A stretch of 64,000 bases of DNA from Bradyrhizobium campsiandrae (GTDB lineage: Bacteria; Pseudomonadota; Alphaproteobacteria; Rhizobiales; Xanthobacteraceae): contig NZ_JAANIH010000003.1 in NCBI RefSeq assembly GCF_014529705.1, forward strand, positions 172,902 to 236,901. Reading direction: 5' to 3'. Below the pieces are notes generated by a model. That model saw nothing but the letters and a program-made list of their open reading frames with translations, had not been told where the DNA came from and made no database searches. A program made the position numbers and the translations under genes. Position 1 is the first letter of the stretch. The number at the start of each line of letters is the position of its first letter. Shown one piece after another: positions 43,395 to 52,257 of the stretch.

Positions 43395-44384
43395 ATGGAC
43401 ATGCGGCGACGTGAGTTTATCGGGCTATTGGGGGGTGCGGCTGGGTGGCCGCTAGTGGCCTGGGCGCAGCGTCATGTCCCTGTTATAGGCATTCTTCTGA
43501 CCGGCGCAGCCGAGGCCTCTTCGAGCAAAACGCAAATAGAGCTTTTGCGTGCAGGTATGCAAGTAGTCGGTCTTGCGGAGAGCAGAGACTACATCTTCGA
43601 AATCCGTGCAGCCGATAATGACCCGCGCCAATTTCCGGCACTTGCTACGGAGTTACTGGCACTTCATCCGGCGGTCATGGTCGCCTTTACCAATCTTGCG
43701 ATTACTTCAATTCAGAAGATTTCCGGCACCACGCCTATCGTTGGCGCGAGCATGAACTCACCGGTCGCGGTCGGCCTCGTCTCGAGCCTCTCGCATCCGG
43801 GCGGTAACGTCACCGGTGTCTCTACAATGGCCGATGAGCTGGTCTTAAAATCGGCCGAGATCATGCGCGAGATTTTGCCGACCGCGGGCAAGGTCGTTGT
43901 CATTCTCAATCCGACCAATGCGTCGAATGCAATCATGTTCGAAACGCTTCTTCGGCAATTTAGAAGCGACGGACTTGTCTTTTCTTCGGTCGGGATCGGC
44001 TCGTCGGCCGATCTGGACGTGGCGTTCGAGGAAATAGCACGCCAGCATCCGGATGCCCTCCTCGTCGTGACCGACAACAACCTTTTGGCACTGAGCAGCG
44101 TGATTGCCGCAAAGGCGATGATGCAGCGATTGCCGATCTTTGCGAACCAGAGCTTCGCATCTTCGCAAGCTGGAACCCTGGTTAACTATGCTCGGGCCCC
44201 CGACGAGGCGTTTCAGGCTGTGGCTCGCTTGCTGAAGAGAATCCTCAAGGGTGCAAGCCCCGCCGATCTTCCTATAGAACAGCCGACCAAGTTTCAGTTG
44301 ACGATCAACCTCAAGACGGCAAAGGCGCTGGGGCTCAACATTCCACCGACGGTGCTTGCCCGCGCCGATGCGGTAATCGAATGA
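43395..44384 (+). CDS. ABC-type substrate-binding protein (ABC_sub_bind family)
   Basis: A 329-residue periplasmic protein. The N-terminus MDMRRREFIGLLGGAAGWPL is a twin-arginine-like signal ending near AWAQ. Family blocks are VIGILLTGAAEASSSKTQIE, LVSSLSHPGGNVTGVSTMAD and the C-terminal LKTAKALGLNIPPTVLARAD. This family occurs in many orphan copies in rhizobia, usually without permease or ATPase genes, as here. ATG 43395 or 43401 may be the start. The ligand is unknown; codon use is visibly less GC-rich than in neighbours, suggesting acquisition. Confidence 0.85.
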   Translation: MDMRRREFIGLLGGAAGWPLVAWAQRHVPVIGILLTGAAEASSSKTQIELLRAGMQVVGLAESRDYIFEIRAADNDPRQFPALATELLALHPAVMVAFTNLAITSIQKISGTTPIVGASMNSPVAVGLVSSLSHPGGNVTGVSTMADELVLKSAEIMREILPTAGKVVVILNPTNASNAIMFETLLRQFRSDGLVFSSVGIGSSADLDVAFEEIARQHPDALLVVTDNNLLALSSVIAAKAMMQRLPIFANQSFASSQAGTLVNYARAPDEAFQAVARLLKRILKGASPADLPIEQPTKFQLTINLKTAKALGLNIPPTVLARADAVIE

Positions 44385-44393
44385 TGTCGGCTT

Positions 44394-44409
44394 GTGGCCC
44401 CGGAGCGGA
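44394..44409 (+). repeat. AGCGGAC-type repeat, copy 4 (degenerate)
   Basis: TGGCCCCGGAGCGGAT follows the stop of the binding-protein gene by nine bases. It keeps the AGCGGA core but not the palindromic partner. Confidence 0.4.
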
Positions 44410-44517
44410 TTGTGATCGTCGCTTCGTCTTAAGTTGCTTTTGCAGATACCAGATGAGGCCTTTACCGAAACTCGCCCGCTGATAGACTGGGCGTCCTTCA
44501 ACTTGAGGCTGAGGAAT

Positions 44518-44754
44518 ATGAAAAAGCTTCTTTTTGCTATAGTTATCCTTTTGACGACAACGGCCGCGCACGCACAGCTCACCTCCGAACCGGCACCGGG
44601 AACGCTACCATCGGGTCAAAGCGTTCTGGTGGACGACGGCACCTGCGGCCCGGGAAAGATCAAAAAGGTGACTGGCGGAAGCGATGTGAACATGGCCACA
44701 GGCGAGCGGCAAAAGGGTTCAGGTCGGAAGAGAACCTGTATCAAAAAACCCTAA
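44518..44754 (+). CDS. small periplasmic protein, DUF6719-like
   Basis: A 78-residue protein with a signal peptide (MKKLLFAIVILLTTTAAHAQ) and a short mature domain with two cysteines (DDGTCGPGKIKKVTGG and KRTCIKKP) that probably form a disulphide. The SGQSVLVDDGTC..G.IK.V pattern resembles a short periplasmic family frequent in Bradyrhizobium, which I recall as DUF6719. The function is unknown. Confidence 0.7.
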   Translation: MKKLLFAIVILLTTTAAHAQLTSEPAPGTLPSGQSVLVDDGTCGPGKIKKVTGGSDVNMATGERQKGSGRKRTCIKKP

Positions 44755-45091
44755 GCAAAATGAGGTCGCCCTCAATTGGCGGCCTCTTTCAATCATCCCG
44801 CGTTGACTTCCCCTTCTGATCCGTAGCGGACCTTTGGCTGTTCTCATTCCCTGCGGGATATTGTCCGCTTTAAGTTTCAGCATTCCAAGTTTGACTTGAA
44901 CGAGAATCTGAAAATCGAAATCGAGCAACGCTGTGGGGCGCTCCCGCCAAGACGATGATCATTCCCGCCAGTTGAACCGACACTGGATACGGCCACACTA
45001 AGAGCCGGGTGCGATGTCCGCGTCTGGGCCTTGACCCTGCCGATCGGCGCACGACGGCACCGGCCACCGATGGCTGCCGAACGGACGTTCT
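44755..45091. other. intergenic region containing repeat copy 5
   Basis: Apart from the repeat at 44817-44869, nothing recognisable. The sequence after 44940 is GC-rich with no credible frame. Confidence 0.35.
44817..44869 (+). repeat. AGCGGAC-type repeat, copy 5 with long hairpin
   Basis: TGATCCGTAGCGGAC (44817-44831) is followed about 30 bases later by TTGTCCGCTT, making an AGCGGAC / GTCCGCT stem with a larger loop than copy 2. Confidence 0.55.
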
Positions 45092-45373
45092 ATGCACTTT
45101 TTCCTTAACGAGATCGCTGCGCGCCTGTTCGGCCTCTATCTGGCCGTCGATTGCTTCCGCACGCTGCGGGCCGGCTATGCCGACAGGAAGATCAGGAGCT
45201 TCTATCACAGTTCGAGCATTCTGGACTGGGTGATCGACGTGTGGCTGCCGAGGCCCGTCTACGAACGGGATACATCGCCGGTCCGGTACTGGATGGAGAT
45301 GAGCGGGCAGGCGTTCGTCTTTCTTTGCTGCGTGGTGATGGTGATCTTCGGCTGGGTCAGCGCTAGCACCTAA
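45092..45373 (+). CDS. small membrane protein
   Basis: A 93-residue protein with a first hydrophobic segment near the N-terminus (MHFFLNEIAARLFGLYLAVD), a central charged/aromatic part (KIRSFYHSSSILDWVIDVWL) and a C-terminal membrane helix (FVFLCCVVMVIFGWV). No family recognised. It lies between repeat copies 5 and 6. Confidence 0.55.
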   Translation: MHFFLNEIAARLFGLYLAVDCFRTLRAGYADRKIRSFYHSSSILDWVIDVWLPRPVYERDTSPVRYWMEMSGQAFVFLCCVVMVIFGWVSAST

Positions 45374-45509
45374 GCGTTCGCCAATGGCAGCGGCGCGTCG
45401 TTCTGACGTGCGATCCTAGCGCACGCTGTCGAGGTGACGGCACCGTCATTGAGGTTCGCCTTGTCGGGCGGAGCGGACTGGATCTGCTTGCGCTGAGCTT
45501 TTCGCATTC

Positions 45510-45618
45510 TGGCCCATCGCTTCCGTTCGCCGCTGGCGGCAAATTGACCGAACTTAAGGGTAAACCGGAAGGTGCCCGAGCGCCGGTCGAATCGGCGCTT
45601 GTGATCCATAGCGGAAGC
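45510..45618 (+). repeat. AGCGGAC-type repeat, copy 6 (long form)
   Basis: From GGCCCATCGCTTCCGTT to TGATCCATAGCGGAA (45602-45616). It is the second long copy, aligning with 43252-43361. It ends 20 bases before the next gene. Confidence 0.65.
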
Positions 45619-45638
45619 CGAGCGGCCGATTTTCGCCG

Positions 45639-46388
45639 ATGAACCATTTGAGCCGCGACCCGACCAAGGGTCGGAGAAGAGCTTTTACGGAGGCGCGTGC
45701 ACACACGCGAGGCGGATTGGGATCGTCACCGGATCTGGTCAACTTGCTCTACCTCGTTGTCGTCGAGCCGCTGTTGCCGCTGCTGGTCGGGGCCGGCCTG
45801 TTCATGCTGACCCGCTCCCACCTTATCGCCGTCGGCCTTTCCGCTCTCGGCTTCGGCGCGTGGGGAGCCTTGTACTTCTCTCGCTTGTCGCTCGATGGCC
45901 CTTTGTCGGGCGCGCTCTACGGATTGGGATCCGAAGGCTTCACCAGCGGGCTCGCGGCCTTCGCCGGCAGCGGCTACGTGCGTCTCATCGCAGCGGAGGC
46001 GCGACGCCTCGGTACGGAGCGGGCGGCGATCGTGCACGCCGTCGGCATCGCCTTCGCGGCAACAGCATTTGTCCTGCTTCTCGTGACGAACGGTTCAGAC
46101 AAGGTCGGGCTCGGACTCTATCTCGTTCTGCTTGCGTGGTCGCTCGGAGCCGCGGTTGCAACCGGCAGCTTCGGCGGCGTCGTCGCAATGGCGGCGTTCG
46201 CGCTGGTCGCCATGGTGCATGGCATCTGGGGCGCGGCACTCGCCACTGGTAGCCGTGATGCCGGCCAAGCCTATATCGCGATGTTCTATGTGCCGCCGCT
46301 GCTGGTGCCTGTTCTCGCGACCGCCGCCTTTGGCAGGTGGCTCGGCAGCAGCCTCCGCGCGCGCAGAAGCCACGAGCGACCAGGGTAG
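45639..46388 (+). CDS. polytopic membrane protein of unknown function
   Basis: A 249-residue protein with about six to seven hydrophobic helices, from LVNLLYLVVVEPLLPLLVG to AYIAMFYVPPLLVPVLATAA. No binding motif or family is recognised. The first 30 residues are basic and polar, so a downstream start (for example TTG 45717, just before the first helix) is possible. It is the last gene of the repeat-separated series. Confidence 0.6.
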   Translation: MNHLSRDPTKGRRRAFTEARAHTRGGLGSSPDLVNLLYLVVVEPLLPLLVGAGLFMLTRSHLIAVGLSALGFGAWGALYFSRLSLDGPLSGALYGLGSEGFTSGLAAFAGSGYVRLIAAEARRLGTERAAIVHAVGIAFAATAFVLLLVTNGSDKVGLGLYLVLLAWSLGAAVATGSFGGVVAMAAFALVAMVHGIWGAALATGSRDAGQAYIAMFYVPPLLVPVLATAAFGRWLGSSLRARRSHERPG

Positions 46389-46667
46389 GCCGGCGTCGAC
46401 CTTTGTCACGGCTGTGCATCTGTGACGGAGGTCCGCTGATCGCGGCAGAGCGGGAATTGCGGTGGCAGTGCTGGACTGCACTTCTGAGGTGCACTCAATT
46501 CACGACCAGGGCGGCCCTACGCGAATGATGCGTCGAGTTTCGTGCACTGTCACCGTAACGCTGCCGTAACGCTGTGACCCGCAGCAGACTCCGACCTCCA
46601 CCCGAATAGCCAGGTCGACGAGCTCCCTTGGGCCCATCCCGAATTTAGGTTAGCCTGGAAGAGCCAC
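46389..46667. other. intergenic region with a short tandem repeat
   Basis: It holds CCGTAACGCTG twice in tandem (46553-46574). Nothing else was recognised; no gene. Confidence 0.35.
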
Positions 46668-46992
46668 ATGCGACCCGTTTGGACACGAGACAAAGGAAAC
46701 TCCGCCAGAACTGCAAGCTCTTCGCGATAGCATCGACAATCTGGATGCAGCTTTGGTTCACATCCTCGCAGAACGATTTAAGTGCACTCAACGGGTAGGG
46801 GAATTGAAGGCTCGCCTTCGGCTGCCGTCCTCTGACACAGCCCGCGAGAAACAACAGGTAGAGAGACTTCGCTCACTGGCACAGGACGCCAACCTTGATC
46901 CGGACTTTGCCGAAAAGGTCTTGGCCTTCATCATCAAGGAAGTGATCCGCCACCACGAGACTACGCTTGTCAGAACTGGGTCCAGCAGCTGA
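46668..46992 (+). pseudogene. chorismate mutase (AroQ type), 5' end frameshifted
   Basis: The frame ending at 46992 encodes an AroQ-type chorismate mutase: TPPELQALRDSIDNLDAALV, then HILAERFKCTQRVGELKARL and EKVLAFIIKEVIRHHE. It has no ATG, GTG or TTG before 46753, which would cut off the first helix and its catalytic Arg. The only nearby ATG (46668) is in another frame and stops after 20 codons; a single-base shift after it would join them. The intact enzyme would convert chorismate to prephenate. This copy is probably inactive or starts at a non-standard codon. Confidence 0.6.
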
Positions 46993-47334
46993 GCTCGTTC
47001 AACGGAGATATGCGGCACGTTTTTGGGCCGAGCACGATCAAAATTTGACAAACTGCCTGAGCCTGCTTCGTGGCCCGAAGCTGCCCTCCTGCAGGATCCG
47101 GGACGCGGCTGCTCTTTGGGGTGGACAGACGCGTTACGGGAGCCGGGCGCGATGGCCGGCTTTGACCTCAATTCGCAAGCGGTGAACAGCTTTCGTGGTG
47201 GCGCGGGCCGACCGCTCCGCTCGCTGAGCCCGACGGTTGGGCACGCACGATGGCAAGAGATGTCATCGAACTGTCGCGCAAATGTCATGCGCCGCAATGT
47301 ATGTCCGGCCATTCACATTTTTGGGGTGGCGTTT
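46993..47334. other. leader region of the first PEP-CTERM gene
   Basis: About 340 bases without a credible gene, although a frame stays open through it. It must carry the promoter of the PEP-CTERM gene. No operator was recognised. Confidence 0.35.
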
Positions 47335-48831
47335 ATGTTTGGTAAAAAATCAATGCGGCGGGTTGTCGCGCATTCGGCCGGTGCGCTGGCTCTGCTCACC
47401 GTCAGCGGCACGGCTCGTGCGGCGGTCTTCATTCCGGATGATCTCGTCATCAGCACGGTTTCCGGAAGTACGCTCGATAGCGCCTCCGCGATCACCTTGC
47501 GACAGTTCGGTCTCTCCAACGGCGGCACCACGGCAACGGCTGCCGGCACGCTGGTGCTTCCGCAGACGACGACCGGCGCCAATTCCGCGATCTCCGGCGA
47601 GTACGGCTCGGCGTCCGAGGGAATCCTGCAACGCTCCGCGAACGGTCAATATCTGACCATGATGGGCTATGGCGTGAACGCAGCAGCCTTCAACGCCGCT
47701 CCGGTCGGCACTTACGGCACCAAGGCGCTTGGACAGACGACCAGCCTGACAGCAGCCAACCAAACCGGAACGCCGGTCACGACCGTATCGCGGGTGGTCG
47801 CATTGATCGGCGCGAGCGGCTCGGTCGACACCTCCACGAAATTGACCGGCGTGTTCAATCAGAACAATCCGCGAAGCGTCGCGACCGTCGACGGCAGTTC
47901 GTTCTATGTCTCGGGCCAGGCTTCCTCCAAGACCGATCCCACGCAGGGCGTGTTCTACGCCACGCGCGGCGCGTCGACGGCGACCGTTATCGACAACAGC
48001 ACCGACACCCGAGTCGTATCCATCGCGAATCTCGGATCGGGCAATACGCTGTTCGCATCGCGCGACTTCAATCCGCCAAATGGTGGGACGCAGAATTTCA
48101 CGAATATCAGCAGCCTGACGAACAGCACCGGCGGCCTACCCACCGGCGCCAGTGGCCTGAAGACGACCCATCTGACACCGCCGGCATCGCCGCTGTCCTC
48201 CGGCGGCAACAACGGATCGATCACCCTGACCGCCGCGCTCGCCAACGGCGTCAACAATGCCCGCATCGGTTCATTCGTGTATCTGAGCCCCGAGCAATAT
48301 TTCTTTGCCAACGCCACGACACTCTATGTCGCCGACAGCGGTCAGCCGAAGAACGGCAATGCCAACAAGGCAGCCTTGGGCGAAGGCGGACTGCAGAAGT
48401 GGAGCCTCGTGAACGGCTCCTGGGTGCTCAACTACGATCTCGTCAACGGGCTGCACCTCGTCAACAATGCCAGCGCCAATTCGAACACGCCGACCGCCCC
48501 GGGCGTCACCGGACTGCTGGGACTGACCGGAAAGGTCGTCGGGGGTAAAGTCGAGTTGTTCGCGACGAGCTACGGTCTCAACGAACTGTCGCCGAGCTTC
48601 CTCTACGAGATCACGGACGATCTCGCCTTCACCACCGCGACGCAGTCCAAGGATGAACAGTTTTCGGTGCTGTATTCCGCCGACAACGGCACCTCGATCC
48701 GCGGGGTTTCTTTCGCGCCGGTCGCGGCCGTCCCCGAACCCTCCACATGGGCCATGCTGATCATCGGGTTTTGCGGTCTCGGCTTTCTCGCCCACCGCCG
48801 CAAAAACCGGCTCGCTCCCTCCGCGGCCTGA
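47335..48831 (+). CDS. PEP-CTERM sorting-domain protein, large
   Basis: A 498-residue exported protein. The signal peptide follows MFGKKSMRRVVAHSAGALAL, with cleavage near ARA. The mature part is Ser/Thr/Asn/Gly-rich beta-type sequence with few charges and no Cys. The C-terminus has the sorting signal VPEPSTWAMLIIGFCGLGFL followed by AHRRKN, the PEPxxWA variant. An exosortase would cut near the PEP motif and anchor or release the protein at the outer surface. No exosortase gene is in the window. The closest architectural relatives are esterase-like-repeat or propeller proteins, but no domain is certain. Confidence 0.88.
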   Translation: MFGKKSMRRVVAHSAGALALLTVSGTARAAVFIPDDLVISTVSGSTLDSASAITLRQFGLSNGGTTATAAGTLVLPQTTTGANSAISGEYGSASEGILQRSANGQYLTMMGYGVNAAAFNAAPVGTYGTKALGQTTSLTAANQTGTPVTTVSRVVALIGASGSVDTSTKLTGVFNQNNPRSVATVDGSSFYVSGQASSKTDPTQGVFYATRGASTATVIDNSTDTRVVSIANLGSGNTLFASRDFNPPNGGTQNFTNISSLTNSTGGLPTGASGLKTTHLTPPASPLSSGGNNGSITLTAALANGVNNARIGSFVYLSPEQYFFANATTLYVADSGQPKNGNANKAALGEGGLQKWSLVNGSWVLNYDLVNGLHLVNNASANSNTPTAPGVTGLLGLTGKVVGGKVELFATSYGLNELSPSFLYEITDDLAFTTATQSKDEQFSVLYSADNGTSIRGVSFAPVAAVPEPSTWAMLIIGFCGLGFLAHRRKNRLAPSAA

Positions 48832-48855
48832 TCGCTACCGGCAACAGATCTCGAC

Positions 48856-48882
48856 AAAGCCGCTCCTCGGAGCGGCTTTTTC
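48856..48882. terminator. terminator between the two PEP-CTERM genes
   Basis: AAAGCCGCTCC and GGAGCGGCTTT form a near-perfect stem with a minimal loop, followed by TTTT. It suits the plus-strand gene best and may serve both convergent genes. Confidence 0.75.
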
Positions 48883-48903
48883 CTGGGCGCGCGCAGGACG
48901 ATG

Positions 48904-49467
48904 CTACGCAGCGACGGGCATCGCTCGATTGCGCCGGCGATAAGTCATGACGCCCATAGCCGCAAAACCCAGAACCACCATGGCCCAGGTCGAGGCTTCC
49001 GGGACGGACGATGCGAGCTGCGTGACCACGACGACATAGGCGCCGCTGTTGTCGCTGAAGACATCGTCATGCACACCGAAATAGAGATGGGTCGGACTCG
49101 ACGACCCGGTGTTCAGCTCGAATGTATAAATCCCCGTCGGATTGAAAGCCGGCACGTTGCCGACGAGATAGTTCTCGGCCTCGAGCAAGCCCGCGCCAGA
49201 GGTGCTGAACCCCAGATTCCAGAAATGATTGTCGGACGGTGCCAATGGCGGCGTATTCAGCGTATAGAATGCATCGCTATAGAGATTGGCGAACGCCTGT
49301 CCCAAGCCCGCGACCGTGATGGACACCGTACCGCTGTACTTGCCGACGCTGGCGACGCCATTCGGCAAGTCAAACGGTGCGTAGACGATTTCGCTGGCAA
49401 GAGCCGGCGATGCAATTGAGCCAATCATCGCCAGCCCCACGGCTGCGCTGCGCAAGCTGGAATTCAT
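48904..49467 (-). CDS. PEP-CTERM sorting-domain protein, small
   Basis: A 187-residue exported protein with a signal peptide (MNSSLRSAAVGLAMIGSIAS, AxA near 25) and a beta-rich mature domain (YSGTVSITVAGLGQAFANLY). The tail VPEASTWAMVVLGFAAMGVM followed by TYRRRNR is a PEP-CTERM signal with Ala in place of the second Pro. ATG 49467 starts the signal peptide. It is convergent with the larger PEP-CTERM gene, 72 bases apart. Confidence 0.85.
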   Translation of the reverse strand: MNSSLRSAAVGLAMIGSIASPALASEIVYAPFDLPNGVASVGKYSGTVSITVAGLGQAFANLYSDAFYTLNTPPLAPSDNHFWNLGFSTSGAGLLEAENYLVGNVPAFNPTGIYTFELNTGSSSPTHLYFGVHDDVFSDNSGAYVVVVTQLASSVPEASTWAMVVLGFAAMGVMTYRRRNRAMPVAA

Positions 49468-49701
49468 CTCGATCCCTCCGCATTCAAGAAGCCGGCCGAC
49501 GCCGAGCATCGAGTGCCGCGACCGAAAGCGCATCTGACGTCCGTCGTAGGACCGAGCAAAAATCCGTTACGAGGGAAGTTCCGGGACCATGGTTGCCTTG
49601 TCGTTTCGAGCGTATCGCTTGCCTTGCAGAAGGAGCTGCGAAGCACGGGCTAAGTGCTTCATCGGGCAGGCCAACTGCCGAGGTCACCTCTTCGAGCAGC
49701 C

Positions 49702-52140
49702 TCAGAACGTCACGCGCGCGCCTGCGTAGAACGCGCGTGGCCTTGCCGGGCTCAGCGAACGCGGATCGGTGAAAGGATTTCCACCATTGGCGAAGTTGGG
49801 GACGGCATTGGTGTCGAAGAAGGTGCCATAGGTCGCGTAGCGGTTGTCGAAGACGTTGTCGACCCTGCCATAGAGCTGGACGTTCCTGGCAACCTGATAG
49901 GAGGTGTGGAGGTTGAACACCGCATAGGACGGCAGCTTCGAGGCCTGGTTGGATTCGTCGCCGACCAGATACTGGCTCGACACCCACAATGCATCGCCGC
50001 CGATTTTCCAGGAATCGGTCACGGCGTATTCGATCCCGGCCTTGACGCGATGGCGCGGCACCGCGGGGATCTGGTTCCCGGGCACGACCTGAATGGTCCC
50101 GGTGGCCGGATCGGCGAAAGGGCTGTTGGAAGACAGTTCGAGCGCGTCGAGGAAGCGTGCGTCCACGAAGGCATAGCTGGCGTGGAACTGAAGCGTATCC
50201 GATTTGAGGTTGACCTCGGCCTCGAGGCCCTGCCGGCGCGTCGCGCCGACGTTCTGGAAGAAGCCGAAGCCCTGACGTCCGGCCACGGGCAGGCCCATGA
50301 TGTCGTCATAATTGGTGGCGCGGAAGCCGCCGATCTTCCAGCCGAGCGTGCCGATGGTCAGATCCCTGGTGCCGCGCAGGCCCGCTTCGATCGACTTGGA
50401 CACCACCTGCTTCAGCGGCGGGTCCGAGACCAGGAACGAGGCGATCAGGCACGGATTGTTCGGGTCCGCGCAACCGAGCTCGAGCGGGGTCGGCACGCGG
50501 TTGGCCTCGGAATAGCCGGCATAGGCCGTGAGCTCCGGCGTGATCTTGTAGGTGCCGCCGATGACAGGATTGAAACGGTCGTAGGCATGGTCGCCGTTGA
50601 GCGCGGTGCCGAGCTGGTCCTCCAGCGTGATGCGGGCATGGTTGAAGCGGCCGCCGCCGGTGACGGCGAAGGCCTCGGTCAGGTTGAAGGTGTCGAGCGC
50701 ATAGAGGCCGGTATACTGATTGACCGTGCGCAGCGACACCGGCCCCATCTCGCCGGTCGCCGGCGTGCCGGATTGGCCCAGGAAGACGCCGCTGCCACTG
50801 ACGACATAATCGGTGCCGATGGTCCCGAGTTCGGCCGACGCGTTGAAGCGCGTCACGCTGGCATCGAAACTGGCGCCCACGACGAAACGGTTGTCATGAT
50901 CGAACAGTTTGTCGGTGTTGGTCGCCTGGCCGGAGACGCCTGATGTGGTCGATCGCGTCATGGTCCGATCGAGCTCGCCGAGCAGGCTTCCTGACGGGAA
51001 AGGATTGGCGAGCTGGGCACCGTCGAGGCCGTTCGCCGGCGTCGTGGTGTCGCCAAAGCAGAGCAGACCGGCCGCCGCGCATTCCTGCACGCTGGTGGGA
51101 TTGCCGTCGACCACGCGCTGCTCGAACACGCGGGCATGCGCGGTCGCCTCGAAGGTCCAGGTCGGCGTCGCCTCGGCCTTGCCGGTCAGGTTGACGTAGC
51201 CGACACGGTTGCTGGTGGTTTGCGGCGTGGTGTAGGTCGCGCCCCAATATTGCTGCAGCAGCTCGGCCGGAACGGTCGCCGATGCGCCGAAATTGTTGTT
51301 GGCGAGGCCCATGTTGACGTGGAATTCGCTGTCCCCGCCCCTATAGCCGACATCGCCATAGAAGCGCCGTACGTCCGACTGCGAGAAGTTGCGGAAGCCG
51401 TTGTCGTGCAGACCTTCGAGCGCGGCATAGACCGCATAGTTGGGATCGACCTGTTTGCCCCATTGCGCCGAGCCCTGGATGCGGCCGAACGAGCCGCCCA
51501 TCGTGTCGATCTCGGCGCCCTGATAGGTAAAGCCGTCCTTCATTTGCAGATTGACGGCACCGCCAAGCGCATTGAGGCCGAAGGCCGGATTGTTGGTGAC
51601 CACCGTGGCCGACCGGATCGCCGCGGTGGGGATCAGGTCCCAATTGACGCTGTCGGCAAATGCCTCGTTGATGCGGACGCCATTCTGGTAGACGGCAAGC
51701 CCTTGCGGCGTGCCAACGATGGGCGACGCGACGAAGCCGCGAAACTCGACATTGGGCTGGAACGGATTGCCGCTGACCTCGGTGATGTTGACGCCGGCGA
51801 CATTGTCACGCAGCGCATCGGTGACGTTGAGCGAACCGGTGCGCTTGATCTGGCTGGCATCGACCGCATTGATGCTGGAGGGGACCTTGTCGACGTCGAG
51901 GCCCTTCGCATTGCCGGGCGCCGTCGGATAGACGTAGATGCGATTCCCAGGCTTGCCGGAACTGACCACGCGCGCCGCGGTTCGCGGCGCGCTCCGCCGC
52001 GCGGCCGGCTGCGGCGCCACCACCTCGATCGCGGGCAGGTTCTGGACGTTGGTCTCTTCGTCCTGCGCAGCCATGCCTGCGTCGGTCCAAAGCACCAGCC
52101 CCGTCGACATCGAAGCGATCAAGAACGTTCGCGCAGCCAT
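49702..52140 (-). CDS. TonB-dependent outer-membrane receptor
   Basis: An 812-residue receptor. The signal peptide begins MAARTFLIASMSTGLVLWTD, with cleavage near MAA. The plug domain spans about residues 85-220 with VTDALRDNVAGVNITEVSGN and PQGLAVYQNGVRINEAFAD. The barrel ends in the C-terminal Phe of FYAGARVTF. A TonB-box-like region is near LPAIEVVAPQ. In lanthanide-utilising methylotrophs a receptor (LutH type) next to lut ABC genes imports lanthanide-chelator complexes; the context here is the same, so that role is plausible. An upstream ATG (52191) is possible but has no ribosome-binding site. Confidence 0.9.
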   Translation of the reverse strand: MAARTFLIASMSTGLVLWTDAGMAAQDEETNVQNLPAIEVVAPQPAARRSAPRTAARVVSSGKPGNRIYVYPTAPGNAKGLDVDKVPSSINAVDASQIKRTGSLNVTDALRDNVAGVNITEVSGNPFQPNVEFRGFVASPIVGTPQGLAVYQNGVRINEAFADSVNWDLIPTAAIRSATVVTNNPAFGLNALGGAVNLQMKDGFTYQGAEIDTMGGSFGRIQGSAQWGKQVDPNYAVYAALEGLHDNGFRNFSQSDVRRFYGDVGYRGGDSEFHVNMGLANNNFGASATVPAELLQQYWGATYTTPQTTSNRVGYVNLTGKAEATPTWTFEATAHARVFEQRVVDGNPTSVQECAAAGLLCFGDTTTPANGLDGAQLANPFPSGSLLGELDRTMTRSTTSGVSGQATNTDKLFDHDNRFVVGASFDASVTRFNASAELGTIGTDYVVSGSGVFLGQSGTPATGEMGPVSLRTVNQYTGLYALDTFNLTEAFAVTGGGRFNHARITLEDQLGTALNGDHAYDRFNPVIGGTYKITPELTAYAGYSEANRVPTPLELGCADPNNPCLIASFLVSDPPLKQVVSKSIEAGLRGTRDLTIGTLGWKIGGFRATNYDDIMGLPVAGRQGFGFFQNVGATRRQGLEAEVNLKSDTLQFHASYAFVDARFLDALELSSNSPFADPATGTIQVVPGNQIPAVPRHRVKAGIEYAVTDSWKIGGDALWVSSQYLVGDESNQASKLPSYAVFNLHTSYQVARNVQLYGRVDNVFDNRYATYGTFFDTNAVPNFANGGNPFTDPRSLSPARPRAFYAGARVTF

Positions 52141-52257
52141 CCCCAGCCGTCCATCCCCAAGCGTCGGCTGTTTTGAACACGCCGATTGCATGGAGAAGTG
52201 TAATCGGCCCGCGCGGATCCACTAGCCACAAAAGGTCGGGCAATATCCGCACCCGTT

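Noticed and set aside
42060..45640. Integron cassette array
   Set aside because: Repeats lack attC core sites (GTTRRRY) and no integron integrase is present; only the alternating layout is similar.
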